Assembly (NCBI GenBank): GCA_036788195.1
Contig: DAIQNX010000017.1
Coordinates: forward strand, 1 to 64,000
Length of the DNA stretch: 64,000 bases
Direction: 5' to 3'
Origin: CALFXN01 sp937957815
Lineage (GTDB): Bacteria > Synergistota > Synergistia > Synergistales > Aminobacteriaceae
Shown here: piece by piece, positions 23,025 to 31,717 of the stretch
Layout of the letters: each line of letters begins with the position of its first letter
How positions within the stretch are numbered: the first letter of the stretch is position 1
Notes under the pieces: generated by a model
Told to the model about the DNA's origin: nothing
The model's database searches: none
What the model saw: the letters and a program-made list of their open reading frames with translations, nothing else
Position numbers and translations under genes: made by a program

Positions 23025-24259
23025 AATCCGGCTCTCCGAAAGAGACTGTCACGACCCCGCTCCTTTCGTGGTTCCGTCGCTGCGGACGCGATCTTCCCTG
23101 GAGGCGGACCCTCGATCCGTACCGTACCCTTGTGTCGGAGTTCATGCTGCAGCAGACGCAGGTGGATCGGGTCGTTCCTTTCTTCCTGCGGTGGATCGAA
23201 CGGTTTCCGACGCTCCGTTCGCTGGCGGACGCCGACGAGGCGGAGGTGCTGAAGCTCTGGGAGGGGCTCGGGTACTACTCCCGCTGCCGCAATCTCCTCC
23301 GTGCCGCCCGGGCGATCGATACGACGCTGGGAGGACGAATACCGGAGGACTCCGGATCACTGCGTTCGCTTCCGGGCATCGGTCCCTATACGGCGGGGGC
23401 GATTTCGAGCATCGCGTTCAACCGTTCCGCGACGGCGGTGGATGCGAACGCGCGCCGCGTCGCATCCCGTATCCGGGGACGCGAGTTCCGGAACGACCGC
23501 GAAGTATCGGACTTCCTCGCGGATTTCATCCCTGACGGCGATGCCCGATCGTTCAACCAGGCGATCATGGACCTCGGAGCGCTCGTCTGCACTCCAGTCC
23601 GTCCGTCGTGCGAAATCTGCCCCGTGGCGGCAACCTGCAAAGGCCGAGCGAACGCGCGCACTCCGAAAAGAGCCGCAGTCGCGCGAAAAAAGCGAACGAC
23701 GGAAAATGCCGTCGCCGCGATCGTGCTCGACGACGACAGGGTTCTCCTTCGACGAAGACCGGATTCCGGGCTCTGGGCCGGCATGACGGAGTTCCCGTGG
23801 GAACCGCTCGGAGCGGATGATACTCCCGATTCGGCCGCACTCCGGATCGCATCGTCGTACTGCCCCGACCCCACGGTAATCGGACGGATCGGACCGGTTT
23901 CACACGCGTTCACGACGCACCGCATCCGTCTGACCGGCGTACTCCTCCGCCGCGAGCACGGAAAATCGAACGAAATCTCTCCTTCGGGAAGTGGCGTATG
24001 GATTCCACTCGCGGAGCTGCGGAACGAGACCCTGCCGGCGGGTGCCGGGAAGCTCCGCGATATCCTCGCGGAGAAAGATTTCTCGCGGGTGTATGATACG
24101 CGAATTCCCATTGCACAAAAGGAGGGTGATTCTCGTGAACCAGATCCTGGAAACAATCCGGAACAGACGCAGTATCCGGAAGTACCTGTCCGAACAGCTT
24201 CCGCGCGAACTTCTCGACGAAATCCTCGATGCGGCCCTCTGGGCGCCGAGCGGCCATAA
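23021..24259 (+). CDS. mutY: Adenine DNA glycosylase MutY
   Basis: 412 residues. Catalytic LQQTQVDRVVPFF, the helix-hairpin-helix LPGIGPYTAGA with VDANARRV (catalytic Asp), and the [4Fe-4S] motif C-x6-C-x2-C-x5-C starting at CTPVRPSC (about 191). A Nudix-like 8-oxoG recognition domain begins near 225 (ENAVAAIVLDDDRVLLRRR). It removes A mispaired with 8-oxoG. The family normally ends near WIPLAEL...KLRDIL, about residue 350. Here 55 extra residues run on and overlap the nitroreductase by 125 bases. A lost stop or a small frameshift near the end would explain that tail. Confidence 0.93.
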   Translation: MKSGSPKETVTTPLLSWFRRCGRDLPWRRTLDPYRTLVSEFMLQQTQVDRVVPFFLRWIERFPTLRSLADADEAEVLKLWEGLGYYSRCRNLLRAARAIDTTLGGRIPEDSGSLRSLPGIGPYTAGAISSIAFNRSATAVDANARRVASRIRGREFRNDREVSDFLADFIPDGDARSFNQAIMDLGALVCTPVRPSCEICPVAATCKGRANARTPKRAAVARKKRTTENAVAAIVLDDDRVLLRRRPDSGLWAGMTEFPWEPLGADDTPDSAALRIASSYCPDPTVIGRIGPVSHAFTTHRIRLTGVLLRREHGKSNEISPSGSGVWIPLAELRNETLPAGAGKLRDILAEKDFSRVYDTRIPIAQKEGDSREPDPGNNPEQTQYPEVPVRTASARTSRRNPRCGPLGAERP

Positions 24260-24716
24260 CGAGCAGCCGTGGCACTTTCTCGTCGTCCAGGATGCCGCGA
24301 CGCTCGACAGAATCAACGATGAGACGAAGAAGCGAATGGGCCGGAGCGACATCGGATGGGTCCGCGACATGGGAAACAACGAAAACTTCCATGTGTTTTA
24401 CCACGCGCCGACCGTTGTCATCGTATCGGGTCGCGAGGTCCCCGGAGGGATCCTGAGCCCGAAGGTCGACTGCTCCGCGGCGATCGAGAATATGATCCTC
24501 GCCGCGACATCCCTCGGCGTCGGAAGCTGCTGGATAGGATTGACGGCGTTCTTTTTCGCCGACCGGAACGCCATCGGCTTCCTCGGAATCCCCGAAGGGT
24601 ACGTCCCCTACTACTCCGTTACGCTTGGCCGGACCGACCCGACATTCACCCTGCGCGCCCCGAAACGGAAAGAGAATTGCGTTTCGTGGTACGTCCCGTC
24701 CGAATCGGGGCGTTAG
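24135..24716 (+). CDS. Nitroreductase-family FMN protein
   Basis: 193 residues from a GTG at 24135 with AGGAGG eight bases upstream. FMN-binding NRRSIRKYLSEQ at the N-terminus, ALWAPSGHNEQPWHFLVV (24-58 region), and the second FMN loop IENMILAATSLGVGSCWIG. These homodimers reduce nitro, quinone or flavin substrates with NAD(P)H. Substrate unknown. The first 125 bases overlap the mutY frame, so the start relies on the ribosome site and the family N-terminus. Confidence 0.9.
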   Translation: MNQILETIRNRRSIRKYLSEQLPRELLDEILDAALWAPSGHNEQPWHFLVVQDAATLDRINDETKKRMGRSDIGWVRDMGNNENFHVFYHAPTVVIVSGREVPGGILSPKVDCSAAIENMILAATSLGVGSCWIGLTAFFFADRNAIGFLGIPEGYVPYYSVTLGRTDPTFTLRAPKRKENCVSWYVPSESGR

Positions 24717-24805
24717 CTCCGCATCCTGGTTCGGGACAATCCATTATCGCAGCTTCTGCAAAGGCATTACGCGCTCTTCGGGAAAACTGAGGAGAGCTTC
24801 ACATG

Positions 24806-24841
24806 AAAAAGGGCGCCGCCCGTTTCGGACGGCGCCCTTTT
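24806..24841. terminator. Strong bidirectional terminator
   Basis: AAAAAGGGCGCCG (24806-24818) and CGGCGCCCTTTT (24830-24841) form a 12-bp stem with an 11-base loop; the A- and T-runs serve both strands. It separates the nitroreductase from the convergent NSS transporter. Confidence 0.9.
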
Positions 24842-24877
24842 CGATATTCCGGAAAAAGAATCAGCAATACTCCGGCG

Positions 24878-26206
24878 CTACCACTTCAGACCGGTGATGA
24901 AGATATAGAGGATGGCGACGGGGGCGAGAACCTTGCAGACCCACATCCACGGCTCCATGAGCCCGAAGGAGTACTCGCCGTTGTTGGAGACTTCCTTCCT
25001 CGCGTCGTCTGTCCAGAACCAGCCGACGAAGAGGGAGATGAATACGCCGCCGAGAGGCAGCAAGACGTTGGACGAGATGAAATCCATCGCGTCGAGGAAG
25101 TCCTTGCCCGCAACCTTGAGGTTCCCCGTAAGGGAGATGGCGGAAGGAACCCCGATCGCGAAGATGATGATCCCCATGATCCATGCGGCCTTCGGACGGG
25201 ACCAGCCCTTGTCGATGAAGTACGCGCAGACGACTTCGAGCAGCGATATCGACGACGTGATCGCGGCGATGAAGAGCAGGATGAAGAAGAGCGCCGACCA
25301 GATCATTCCGCCCGGCATTTTCGAGAAAACTCCGGGGAGTGTCACGAACGTGAGGCCGGGGCCCGCGCCGGCGTCGACGCCGAACGCGAAGACCGCCGGG
25401 AAGATGACCATGCCGGCAAGAAGCGCAACCATGGTATCGATCGTGCAGACCTGGATCGCCGAACTCGGAAGGACCGTTTTCCTGTCGACGTAGCTCCCGT
25501 AGGTGATCATGCACCCCATTCCGAGCGACAGCGAGAAGAAAGCCTGCCCGAGCGCCGCTCCGAGGCTTCCTCCCGACAGTTTGGAGAAGTCGGGTTTGAG
25601 GTAGAACTCGAGGCCCTTTTCGGCGCCGGGGAGCGTCACGGAACGGACGATGAGAACGAGCAGGATCACGAAGAGCGCCGGCATCAGGAACTTGCAGTAG
25701 CGCTCGATTCCCTCGCCGATTCCCTTGTAGACGATCCAGATCGTAGCGAACATGAAGATCGCCTGGTAGATGACGACCTGCGTCGTGTTGGTCACGAACG
25801 CTCCGAAGACGTCTCCGGTCTTTCCGGCAGCTGCGACGTCCATGAGACCGGAGAAGGAGAATATCGTGTACTTGATGGTCCATCCGCCGATGACGCAGTA
25901 AAATGACAGGATGATGAACCCTGCCGCGACGCCCATCCAGCCGACGATCGGCCACAGGCCGCCCCTGAGCTTTTCGAACGAACCGACCGCGTTCAGCTGT
26001 GCCTTGCGGCCGATCGCCATCTCCGCGAGCATGACGGAGAACCCGATGATGAACACGATTGCGACGTAGATAAGGACGAAAGCAGCTCCGCCGTTTTGTC
26101 CGGTGATATACGGAAAACGCCAGATATTACCAAGACCTACTGCAGAACCTGCCGCGGCAAGGATGAACCCAAGCTTGCTCCCCCATTGCTCTCTCTGTTC
26201 GGTCAC
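24878..26206 (-). CDS. Neurotransmitter:sodium symporter (NSS/SNF) family transporter
   Basis: 442 residues, about 11 membrane helices as in bacterial MhsT-like members. Signature of TM1: LGFILAAAGSAVGLGNIWRFPYITGQNGG (positions 13-41), which holds the Na+ and substrate sites; TM6 region FFSLSLGMGCMITYGSYV. It probably imports an amino acid with Na+. Single-gene unit between a terminator and the hyp genes. Confidence 0.95.
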   Translation of the reverse strand: MTEQREQWGSKLGFILAAAGSAVGLGNIWRFPYITGQNGGAAFVLIYVAIVFIIGFSVMLAEMAIGRKAQLNAVGSFEKLRGGLWPIVGWMGVAAGFIILSFYCVIGGWTIKYTIFSFSGLMDVAAAGKTGDVFGAFVTNTTQVVIYQAIFMFATIWIVYKGIGEGIERYCKFLMPALFVILLVLIVRSVTLPGAEKGLEFYLKPDFSKLSGGSLGAALGQAFFSLSLGMGCMITYGSYVDRKTVLPSSAIQVCTIDTMVALLAGMVIFPAVFAFGVDAGAGPGLTFVTLPGVFSKMPGGMIWSALFFILLFIAAITSSISLLEVVCAYFIDKGWSRPKAAWIMGIIIFAIGVPSAISLTGNLKVAGKDFLDAMDFISSNVLLPLGGVFISLFVGWFWTDDARKEVSNNGEYSFGLMEPWMWVCKVLAPVAILYIFITGLKW

Positions 26207-26457
26207 TGCGGTATCCCTCCCATAGTCTTGATAAATTTACATAATGTTCGGAAAAACCAGTCGCTGCCCTCCTTTCTCCCGACGTTTCGCCTGACGCAAG
26301 TGATTATACATCTATTCACAGTTTTCCGGGAGTTGCTGATTCAAGAATCGTGAATAAAGGCCCTCATGATGGTTTTTTGTTGTAGCGTATGACAATACTG
26401 TATCTCCGGTTGCCTTTCGGAAGGGAACGAGTAGAATACGAACCGGGAGGGAAACGT
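26207..26457. promoter_or_regulatory. Divergent promoter region of the NSS transporter and hypCDE
   Basis: For the minus strand a clear TATAAT lies at 26303-26308 but without a good -35 box. GGGAGGG lies about nine bases before the transporter start. For hypC no convincing -35/-10 pair is visible. No gene is seen in the 251 bases. Confidence 0.45.
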
Positions 26458-26679
26458 ATGTGTCTTGCCGTTCCGTACACAGTGGAAACCATCACCGGCG
26501 ATCGTCTCTGCGTCGCCCGGGCCGGTTCGGTCCGGACCGAAATCAGGACGGATCTCGTCGGTGCCCTTGATGTGGGCGACGTCGTTCTCGTCCATGCGGG
26601 GTTCGCCATAGAACGCCTCGAGGAAAGAGATTCCGAGGAACTCCTTCGTCTTTTCGACGAAATCCGCGCGAAGGCATAG
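26458..26679 (+). CDS. hypC: [NiFe]-hydrogenase maturation chaperone HypC/HupF
   Basis: 73 residues starting MCLAVPYTVE; Cys2 of the MCLA(I/V)P signature is the essential ligand. DLVGALDVGDVVLVHAGFAI is the usual OB-fold end. GGGAGGG precedes the ATG. HypC carries the Fe(CN)2CO intermediate with HypD and hands it to the hydrogenase large subunit. First gene of hypCDE. Confidence 0.95.
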   Translation: MCLAVPYTVETITGDRLCVARAGSVRTEIRTDLVGALDVGDVVLVHAGFAIERLEERDSEELLRLFDEIRAKA

Positions 26680-26688
26680 GCGACTCCG

Positions 26689-27780
26689 GTGAGACCGCAT
26701 CCGTCCGCGGAGGACATTCTTCTCACCCTCCGGAAGTATTCGCACCTCCCGCTGAAGATCATGGAGGTCTGCGGAACCCATACGGTTTCCGCGTTCCGTT
26801 CGGGAGTGCGTTCCGTCCTGCCCGAGAGGTTCAGGCTGCTCTCGGGACCGGGGTGTCCCGTATGCGTCACGTCGCAGGGCCAGATAGACAGCGCGGTCTC
26901 CCTGGCGGATATTCCGGATTCCGTCATTCTGACCTACGGCGACATGCTTCGCGTGCCCGGGTCGCGCGGCTCGCTCGCCGACGCCCGCGCGAGGGGGCGC
27001 GATGTCCGTGTCGTCACGAGCGCCATGGACGCGCTTTCGATTGCCGCGTCTTCCCCGGAGAGACATGTCGTCTTCCTCGCGGCCGGCTTCGAGACGACGG
27101 CTCCGGCGACCGCCGCGATGCTCTCCGCGGCATCGGAACGCCACATCGACAATCTGTCCGTTTTCTGCCTTCACAAAAGGACGCCGCCCGCAGTCCGCGC
27201 GCTTCTCGACGACAGGGATCTCGGCATCGACGCCCTTATCCTGCCCGGGCACGTCTGCGTCATCCTCGGACACGAGCCGTTCGCCTTCGTCGCCGCCGCC
27301 TGTGGGCGTCCCTGCGTCGTCGCCGGTTTCTCTGCGGATTCCATCCTGCTCGCCGTTCTCGACCTCGCGATCCAGGTATCGAACGGTTCTGCGGAACTTC
27401 ATTCCGTCTATCCGGAAGCCGTCAGGCCGGAAGGAAACGAACGGGCTCTCGCCCTCCTCGACACCGTTTTCGTCCCGTGCGACACGACGTGGCGCGGCCT
27501 CGGCCGGATTCCGGGTTCGGGGTTCCGTCTTTCGCCGGCGTTCGAATCGTTCGACGCCGCTTCTCGACTCGGCCTGTCCGCTTCCGAGCCGCCCGAACCG
27601 CCGGGGTGCCGGTGCGGCGACATTCTGCGCGGACGCATCACGCCGCCGGAGTGTCCGCTCTTCCGGAACGCCTGCACCCCGACGGCGCCGGTCGGCCCCT
27701 GTATGGTGTCGAGCGAAGGGACGTGCGGGGCATATTTCCGCTTCCACGAAGGGAGGTCCGTCTCGTGGGAGACTATCTGA
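26689..27780 (+). CDS. hypD: Hydrogenase maturation protein HypD
   Basis: 363 residues from a GTG at 26689. Signatures: MEVCGTHTVSAFR (27-39), LSGPGCPVCVTSQG (52-65), the [4Fe-4S] Cys cluster near the end with GCRCGDILRG and CPLFRNAC, and GPCMVSSEGTCGAYFR. HypD is the scaffold where CO and CN are fixed to iron. The ribosome site is weak, so translation may be coupled to hypC nine bases upstream. It overlaps hypE by 16 bases. Confidence 0.96.
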   Translation: MRPHPSAEDILLTLRKYSHLPLKIMEVCGTHTVSAFRSGVRSVLPERFRLLSGPGCPVCVTSQGQIDSAVSLADIPDSVILTYGDMLRVPGSRGSLADARARGRDVRVVTSAMDALSIAASSPERHVVFLAAGFETTAPATAAMLSAASERHIDNLSVFCLHKRTPPAVRALLDDRDLGIDALILPGHVCVILGHEPFAFVAAACGRPCVVAGFSADSILLAVLDLAIQVSNGSAELHSVYPEAVRPEGNERALALLDTVFVPCDTTWRGLGRIPGSGFRLSPAFESFDAASRLGLSASEPPEPPGCRCGDILRGRITPPECPLFRNACTPTAPVGPCMVSSEGTCGAYFRFHEGRSVSWETI

Positions 27781-28757
27781 CGCTCGGACACGGAAGCGGC
27801 GGACGCTTGACGAACGATCTCGTCCGCCGGATCGCCGCGGAATTCCCCTCTTTCGGATCCGCGCAATCCTTCGAGGACTGCGCCTACCTCCCGGGAGGAT
27901 TCGCCGTCACGCTCGACGGCTTCACCGTCTCCCCCCGCGTCTTTCCAGGAGGGGATATCGGCAAGCTCTCGGTCTGCGGCAGCGTCAACGACCTCGCCGT
28001 AAGAGGCGTCCGCCCCGAATGGATCGCCCTCGGCCTCGTCCTCGAGGAGGGGGTCCGCGAGGAGGAGATCCTCGGGTATATGCGAAGTGCCGCGGGCGTC
28101 TGTTCGGAACTCGGGATCGCGCTCGTATGCGGCGACACGAAGGTCGTTCCGCGCGGGACCGCGGATGGACTCTTCGTCACGACGTGCGCGACCGGACGCA
28201 GAGTCTCGGAACGGGATCTCGGAATGAACGCGCTGCGTCCCGGGGACCATATCATCGTGTCGCGGCCGTTCGGACGCCACGGAGCCACCATTGCCGCGCA
28301 GCGCTTCGGCCTCGACGTCCCCGGACTCGCGAGCGACTGCGCGCCGCTCTGGGAACCTGCCAGCTCGCTTCTTGACATCGCCGGACTCCGGTGCATGCGG
28401 GACTGCACGCGCGGCGGCATGGGAACCGTCCTGTGCGAATGGGCCGAGGGCGCGCGCCTGGGCATCGAGATCCGGGAGAACGATCTTCCGTCCGATCCGG
28501 ATGTCCTCTCCGTCTGCGATATCCTGGGGTACGATCCTCTGTATCTGGCCTGCGAGGGGTGCATGGTCGTCGCGGTCGGGGCGGCGGAAGCCGAAACGGT
28601 CCTTTCGCGGCTCGCGGCGTTCCCGTCGTGCGACGGGGCGGCCGACATCGGCGTCGCCACGGAGGGACATCCCGGCATCGTCGGCATACGGACAGCCATC
28701 GGCGGACACCGCGTCGTCGATATGCCCGTGGGGGAGATCCTTCCCCGGATCTGCTGA
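27765..28757 (+). CDS. hypE: Hydrogenase maturation protein HypE
   Basis: 330 residues from a GTG at 27765 with GGGAGG eight bases upstream. AIR-synthase-like fold: TLGHGSGGRLTNDLV at the start, GDIGKLSVCGSVNDLAVRG, and ATP-site RDCTRGGMGTVL. The chain ends PRIC; the terminal Cys is carbamoylated by HypF and dehydrated to the thiocyanate that gives the CN ligands. hypA, hypB, hypF and hydrogenase structural genes are not in the window. Confidence 0.96.
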   Translation: MGDYLTLGHGSGGRLTNDLVRRIAAEFPSFGSAQSFEDCAYLPGGFAVTLDGFTVSPRVFPGGDIGKLSVCGSVNDLAVRGVRPEWIALGLVLEEGVREEEILGYMRSAAGVCSELGIALVCGDTKVVPRGTADGLFVTTCATGRRVSERDLGMNALRPGDHIIVSRPFGRHGATIAAQRFGLDVPGLASDCAPLWEPASSLLDIAGLRCMRDCTRGGMGTVLCEWAEGARLGIEIRENDLPSDPDVLSVCDILGYDPLYLACEGCMVVAVGAAEAETVLSRLAAFPSCDGAADIGVATEGHPGIVGIRTAIGGHRVVDMPVGEILPRIC

Positions 28758-28778
28758 AGCGGCGCCCACCGGCAAAGA

Positions 28779-28817
28779 CGCGGAGGGCCGGTCTGTTGTT
28801 CCGACCGGCCCTCCGCG
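28779..28817. terminator. Hairpin between hypE and the convergent ymdB
   Basis: CGCGGAGGGCCGGT (28779-28792) pairs with ACCGGCCCTCCGCG (28804-28817), a perfect 14-bp stem with an 11-base loop and no T-run on either side. It is well placed to end both convergent transcripts, but may work with Rho. Confidence 0.6.
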
Positions 28818-28831
28818 ACATTCGGTTTCGG

Positions 28832-29638
28832 TCACGCGTGAGTTTCGTGCCCGTTCGTTCCCTCTCCAACGACATAGCGGACGCGCTCGATCGAACAGGC
28901 GCGCCCCGATTCGTCGTCGATCTCCAGAAAGACGCCCTCGAGCCGGACACCCGTATCCGCCACTTCGAACCGGCTCGGCATTCCGGTCAGAAACCGGGGC
29001 AGGACGCATTCCGCTTTCATCCCGATGACGCCGCCATGCCCTCCCGTCATTCCCGCGTCGCTGATGTACGCGGTTCCGCCCGGAAGTACTTCCTCGTCGG
29101 CCGTCTGGACATGCGTGTGCGTTCCGAGGACTGCCGAGACGCGTCCGTCGAGATAAAGCCCCATCGCGCGCTTTTCGGATGTCGCTTCCGCGTGGAAATC
29201 CACGAGGATACACGGATCCCCGATCGTCCGGAGAATCTCGTCCGCGCCCCTGAACGGACAGTCGAGGGGCGGCATGAACACCCGTCCCTGAAGGTTGAGA
29301 ACAACGAGCGTCTTTCCGTTCCTGTCGAGGCGCATGACACCCTGTCCGGGACATGCCGGAGGGTAGTTCGCGGGACGTATCACCCTTGCCGATTCGGAAA
29401 GGTGCGGGACGAATTCCGACTTGTCCCAGATATGATTCCCCGACGTGACTCCGTCGACGCCGAGAGAAAAAAGGTCCTCGAGAATCCTGACCGTCAGACC
29501 CCGGCCGGCCGCCGCGTTTTCGCCGTTCACGACCAGAAAATCGGGGTCTCCGTACTTCTTCCGCAGAAACGGTAATCCTTCGGCGAGGCATTCCCTGCCG
29601 GGACGCCCCACGATGTCGCTGACGAACAGAACCCGCAT
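28832..29638 (-). CDS. ymdB: YmdB-family metallophosphoesterase
   Basis: 268 residues. The N-terminal metal site is FVSDIVGRPGRE, followed by VVNGENAAAGRGL (NGEN), VTSGNHIWDK (GNH) and GTHTHVQTADE (HxH), all family hallmarks. B. subtilis YmdB cleaves 2',3'-cyclic nucleotides and affects RNase-dependent gene expression. It follows rny by 13 bases, the same neighbourhood as in Firmicutes. Confidence 0.95.
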   Translation of the reverse strand: MRVLFVSDIVGRPGRECLAEGLPFLRKKYGDPDFLVVNGENAAAGRGLTVRILEDLFSLGVDGVTSGNHIWDKSEFVPHLSESARVIRPANYPPACPGQGVMRLDRNGKTLVVLNLQGRVFMPPLDCPFRGADEILRTIGDPCILVDFHAEATSEKRAMGLYLDGRVSAVLGTHTHVQTADEEVLPGGTAYISDAGMTGGHGGVIGMKAECVLPRFLTGMPSRFEVADTGVRLEGVFLEIDDESGRACSIERVRYVVGEGTNGHETHA

Positions 29639-29651
29639 CGTCCTGGAGACG

Positions 29652-31193
29652 CTATTTCGCGTATTCCGTCGCGCGGGTTTCCCGACTCACGGTCACTTTG
29701 ATCTGCCCGGGATATTTCATCTCGTCCTCGATCTTGCGCGCGATGTCGAAAGCCAGCTTGTGAACGAGACCGTCGTCCGTCACGTTCGGAGAGACGACCA
29801 CGCGGACCTCGCGGCCGGCCTGGATCGCGTAGGCCTTGCTGACGCCGTTGAACGACTTCGCGAGGTCTTCGAGCTTCTCGAGACGGCGAACGTACGCGTC
29901 GAGGCTTTCGCGTCTCGCTCCGGGTCGCGACGCGCTCGCCGCGTCGGCGGCCGCGATGATGACGTCGTAGACGCTCTGCTGTTCAACATCCTCGTGGTGC
30001 GACGCGATCGCGTTGATGACGCTCGACGATTCGTTGAAGCGCTTCGCGAGGTCGGCCCCGATCACCGCGTGCGGTCCCTCGACCTGGTGATCGACCGCCT
30101 TTCCGATATCGTGCAGCAAGCCGGCCCGCCGCGCCAGTTCTTCGTCCAGTCCGAGTTCCGCGGCGATGATCCCGGCGATGTGGGCCACCTCGAGGCTGTG
30201 CTGGAGCGCGTTCTGGCCGTAGCTGTAGCGGTATTTCAGCTGTCCGATGATACGGACGAGTTCCATGTTCATGTTCTTGATCCCCGTGTCGAGCAGGGCG
30301 CCTTCGCCCGCCTCGACGATGCTTTCCTCGACTTCCTTCGCGGCCTTTTCGACGAGCTCCTCGATCCGGGCCGGGTGAATCCTTCCGTCGACGACGAGAC
30401 GTTCGAGAGCGAGTCTGGCCACTTCGCGCCGGACCGGGTCGAAGCTGCTCAGCGTGACCGCTTCAGGAGTGTCGTCGACGATCAGGTCGACGCCGGTCAC
30501 CGCCTCGAAGGATCTGATATTCCGTCCCTCGCGGCCGATGATCCGGCCCTTCATCTCGTCGGACGGCAACGGAACGACGCTGACGGCGACTTCGGACGTG
30601 TATTCGACGGCGCACCGCTGGACCGCGGTCACGATAACCTCCTTGGCCTTCCGGTCAGCCTCTCTCTTCGCTTTTTCCTCGAGTTCCTTGAGGCGGAGGC
30701 CGATCAGGTGCTGCGCTTCCTCTTCGACCTGCCGCAGGAGAATATCGCGCGCCTCCTCGCTCGTCAGCGACGCGATCTCCTCGAGACGCTGGAGCTGCTG
30801 CGCCTTGAGCGATTCGGCTTCCGTCAGCTTCGCGTCGAGTTCCTCGTGACGCGCCTTCAGTTCGTCCTCTCTGTGGGAGACGCGTTCGGTCTTCTTGTCC
30901 AGATTCTCTTCCTTCTGCTCGAGTCGCCGTTCCGCGCGCTGCAACTCCGCGCGGCGTTCCTTGCCTTCCCGTTCGATCTCCTGGCGGAGACGGAAAATTT
31001 CCTCCTTCGCCTCCGTCAGTTTTTCTCTTTTCAGACGATCCGATTCCTGCGCCGCTTCCAGAAGTATCGCTTTCGCCTGGGTCCTCGCACCTTCGAGATG
31101 TTTCGCCCCCAAGGTTTTTGAAAGCAGGAATCCCGCGCCGACCCCGGCCGCGATCCCTGCGATAATTCCGACAATGGCAAAAGTAAGGTTCAT
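29652..31193 (-). CDS. rny: Ribonuclease Y
   Basis: 513 residues. N-terminal membrane helix (3-25), a long Glu/Arg/Lys coiled coil (30-190), KH domain with GREGRNIRSFEAVTGVDL (about 220), and the HD nuclease domain with LQHSLEVAHIAG and LLHDIGKAVDHQ (330-365). It is the main mRNA-decay endonuclease anchored at the inner membrane. GGAGGAG precedes the ATG. Confidence 0.98.
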   Translation of the reverse strand: MNLTFAIVGIIAGIAAGVGAGFLLSKTLGAKHLEGARTQAKAILLEAAQESDRLKREKLTEAKEEIFRLRQEIEREGKERRAELQRAERRLEQKEENLDKKTERVSHREDELKARHEELDAKLTEAESLKAQQLQRLEEIASLTSEEARDILLRQVEEEAQHLIGLRLKELEEKAKREADRKAKEVIVTAVQRCAVEYTSEVAVSVVPLPSDEMKGRIIGREGRNIRSFEAVTGVDLIVDDTPEAVTLSSFDPVRREVARLALERLVVDGRIHPARIEELVEKAAKEVEESIVEAGEGALLDTGIKNMNMELVRIIGQLKYRYSYGQNALQHSLEVAHIAGIIAAELGLDEELARRAGLLHDIGKAVDHQVEGPHAVIGADLAKRFNESSSVINAIASHHEDVEQQSVYDVIIAAADAASASRPGARRESLDAYVRRLEKLEDLAKSFNGVSKAYAIQAGREVRVVVSPNVTDDGLVHKLAFDIARKIEDEMKYPGQIKVTVSRETRATEYAK

Positions 31194-31273
31194 TCGGGGT
31201 ACTCCTCCTCAATGTATTTTCAAGGTGCGCCGGCAAACGGAACCTCCGGACTGCACGCTTTTCGTATAACGAT

Positions 31274-31717
31274 TCATTTTACCGGTCGTTCTTTTCCGGA
31301 ACAAGCCCTTTCGGCCGCTTCCCCGGCCATCGAAAGGGAAAATCCCCTTCTCAGAAGCCGCGGAACGATCGTCTCCTTTCCGAGACCTCTCTCCGCAAGG
31401 TCCCGGCAGAGACGGTACGCGGCGTCTTCCTCGGCCGGATCCCTTTCGTCGAGCGCCCTCCGGATCGCACCGCCCGGGACTCCTCGCCGCTTCAGATCAT
31501 CGATGATTCTCCTGTTTCCCCATTCGGGATGCCCCTCGACAAAAAGCCGCGAATACATATCGTCGTCCGTCATCCCCGACTCGCGGGCATACCGGACACA
31601 TTCGTCCGCTTCGCTCTCTTCGAAACCTCTGTCGCGAAGGCGCCTGCGAAGCATCGCTTCGGTCATCGGACCCCTGGACAGAATGGCGTGAAGCAGCTTC
31701 CTGCGTTCGTCGTTCAT
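31274..31717 (-). CDS. recX: Regulatory protein RecX
   Basis: 147 residues with the three-helix repeats of RecX: SRGPMTEAMLRRRLRDRGF, DDMYSRLFVEGHPEWGNRRI and LAERGLGKETIVPRLLRRGFS. It normally modulates RecA filaments. Shorter than some RecX proteins but complete. The ATG overlaps the recG stop (ATGA), so the two repair genes are coupled. Confidence 0.88.
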   Translation of the reverse strand: MNDERRKLLHAILSRGPMTEAMLRRRLRDRGFEESEADECVRYARESGMTDDDMYSRLFVEGHPEWGNRRIIDDLKRRGVPGGAIRRALDERDPAEEDAAYRLCRDLAERGLGKETIVPRLLRRGFSLSMAGEAAERACSGKERPVK

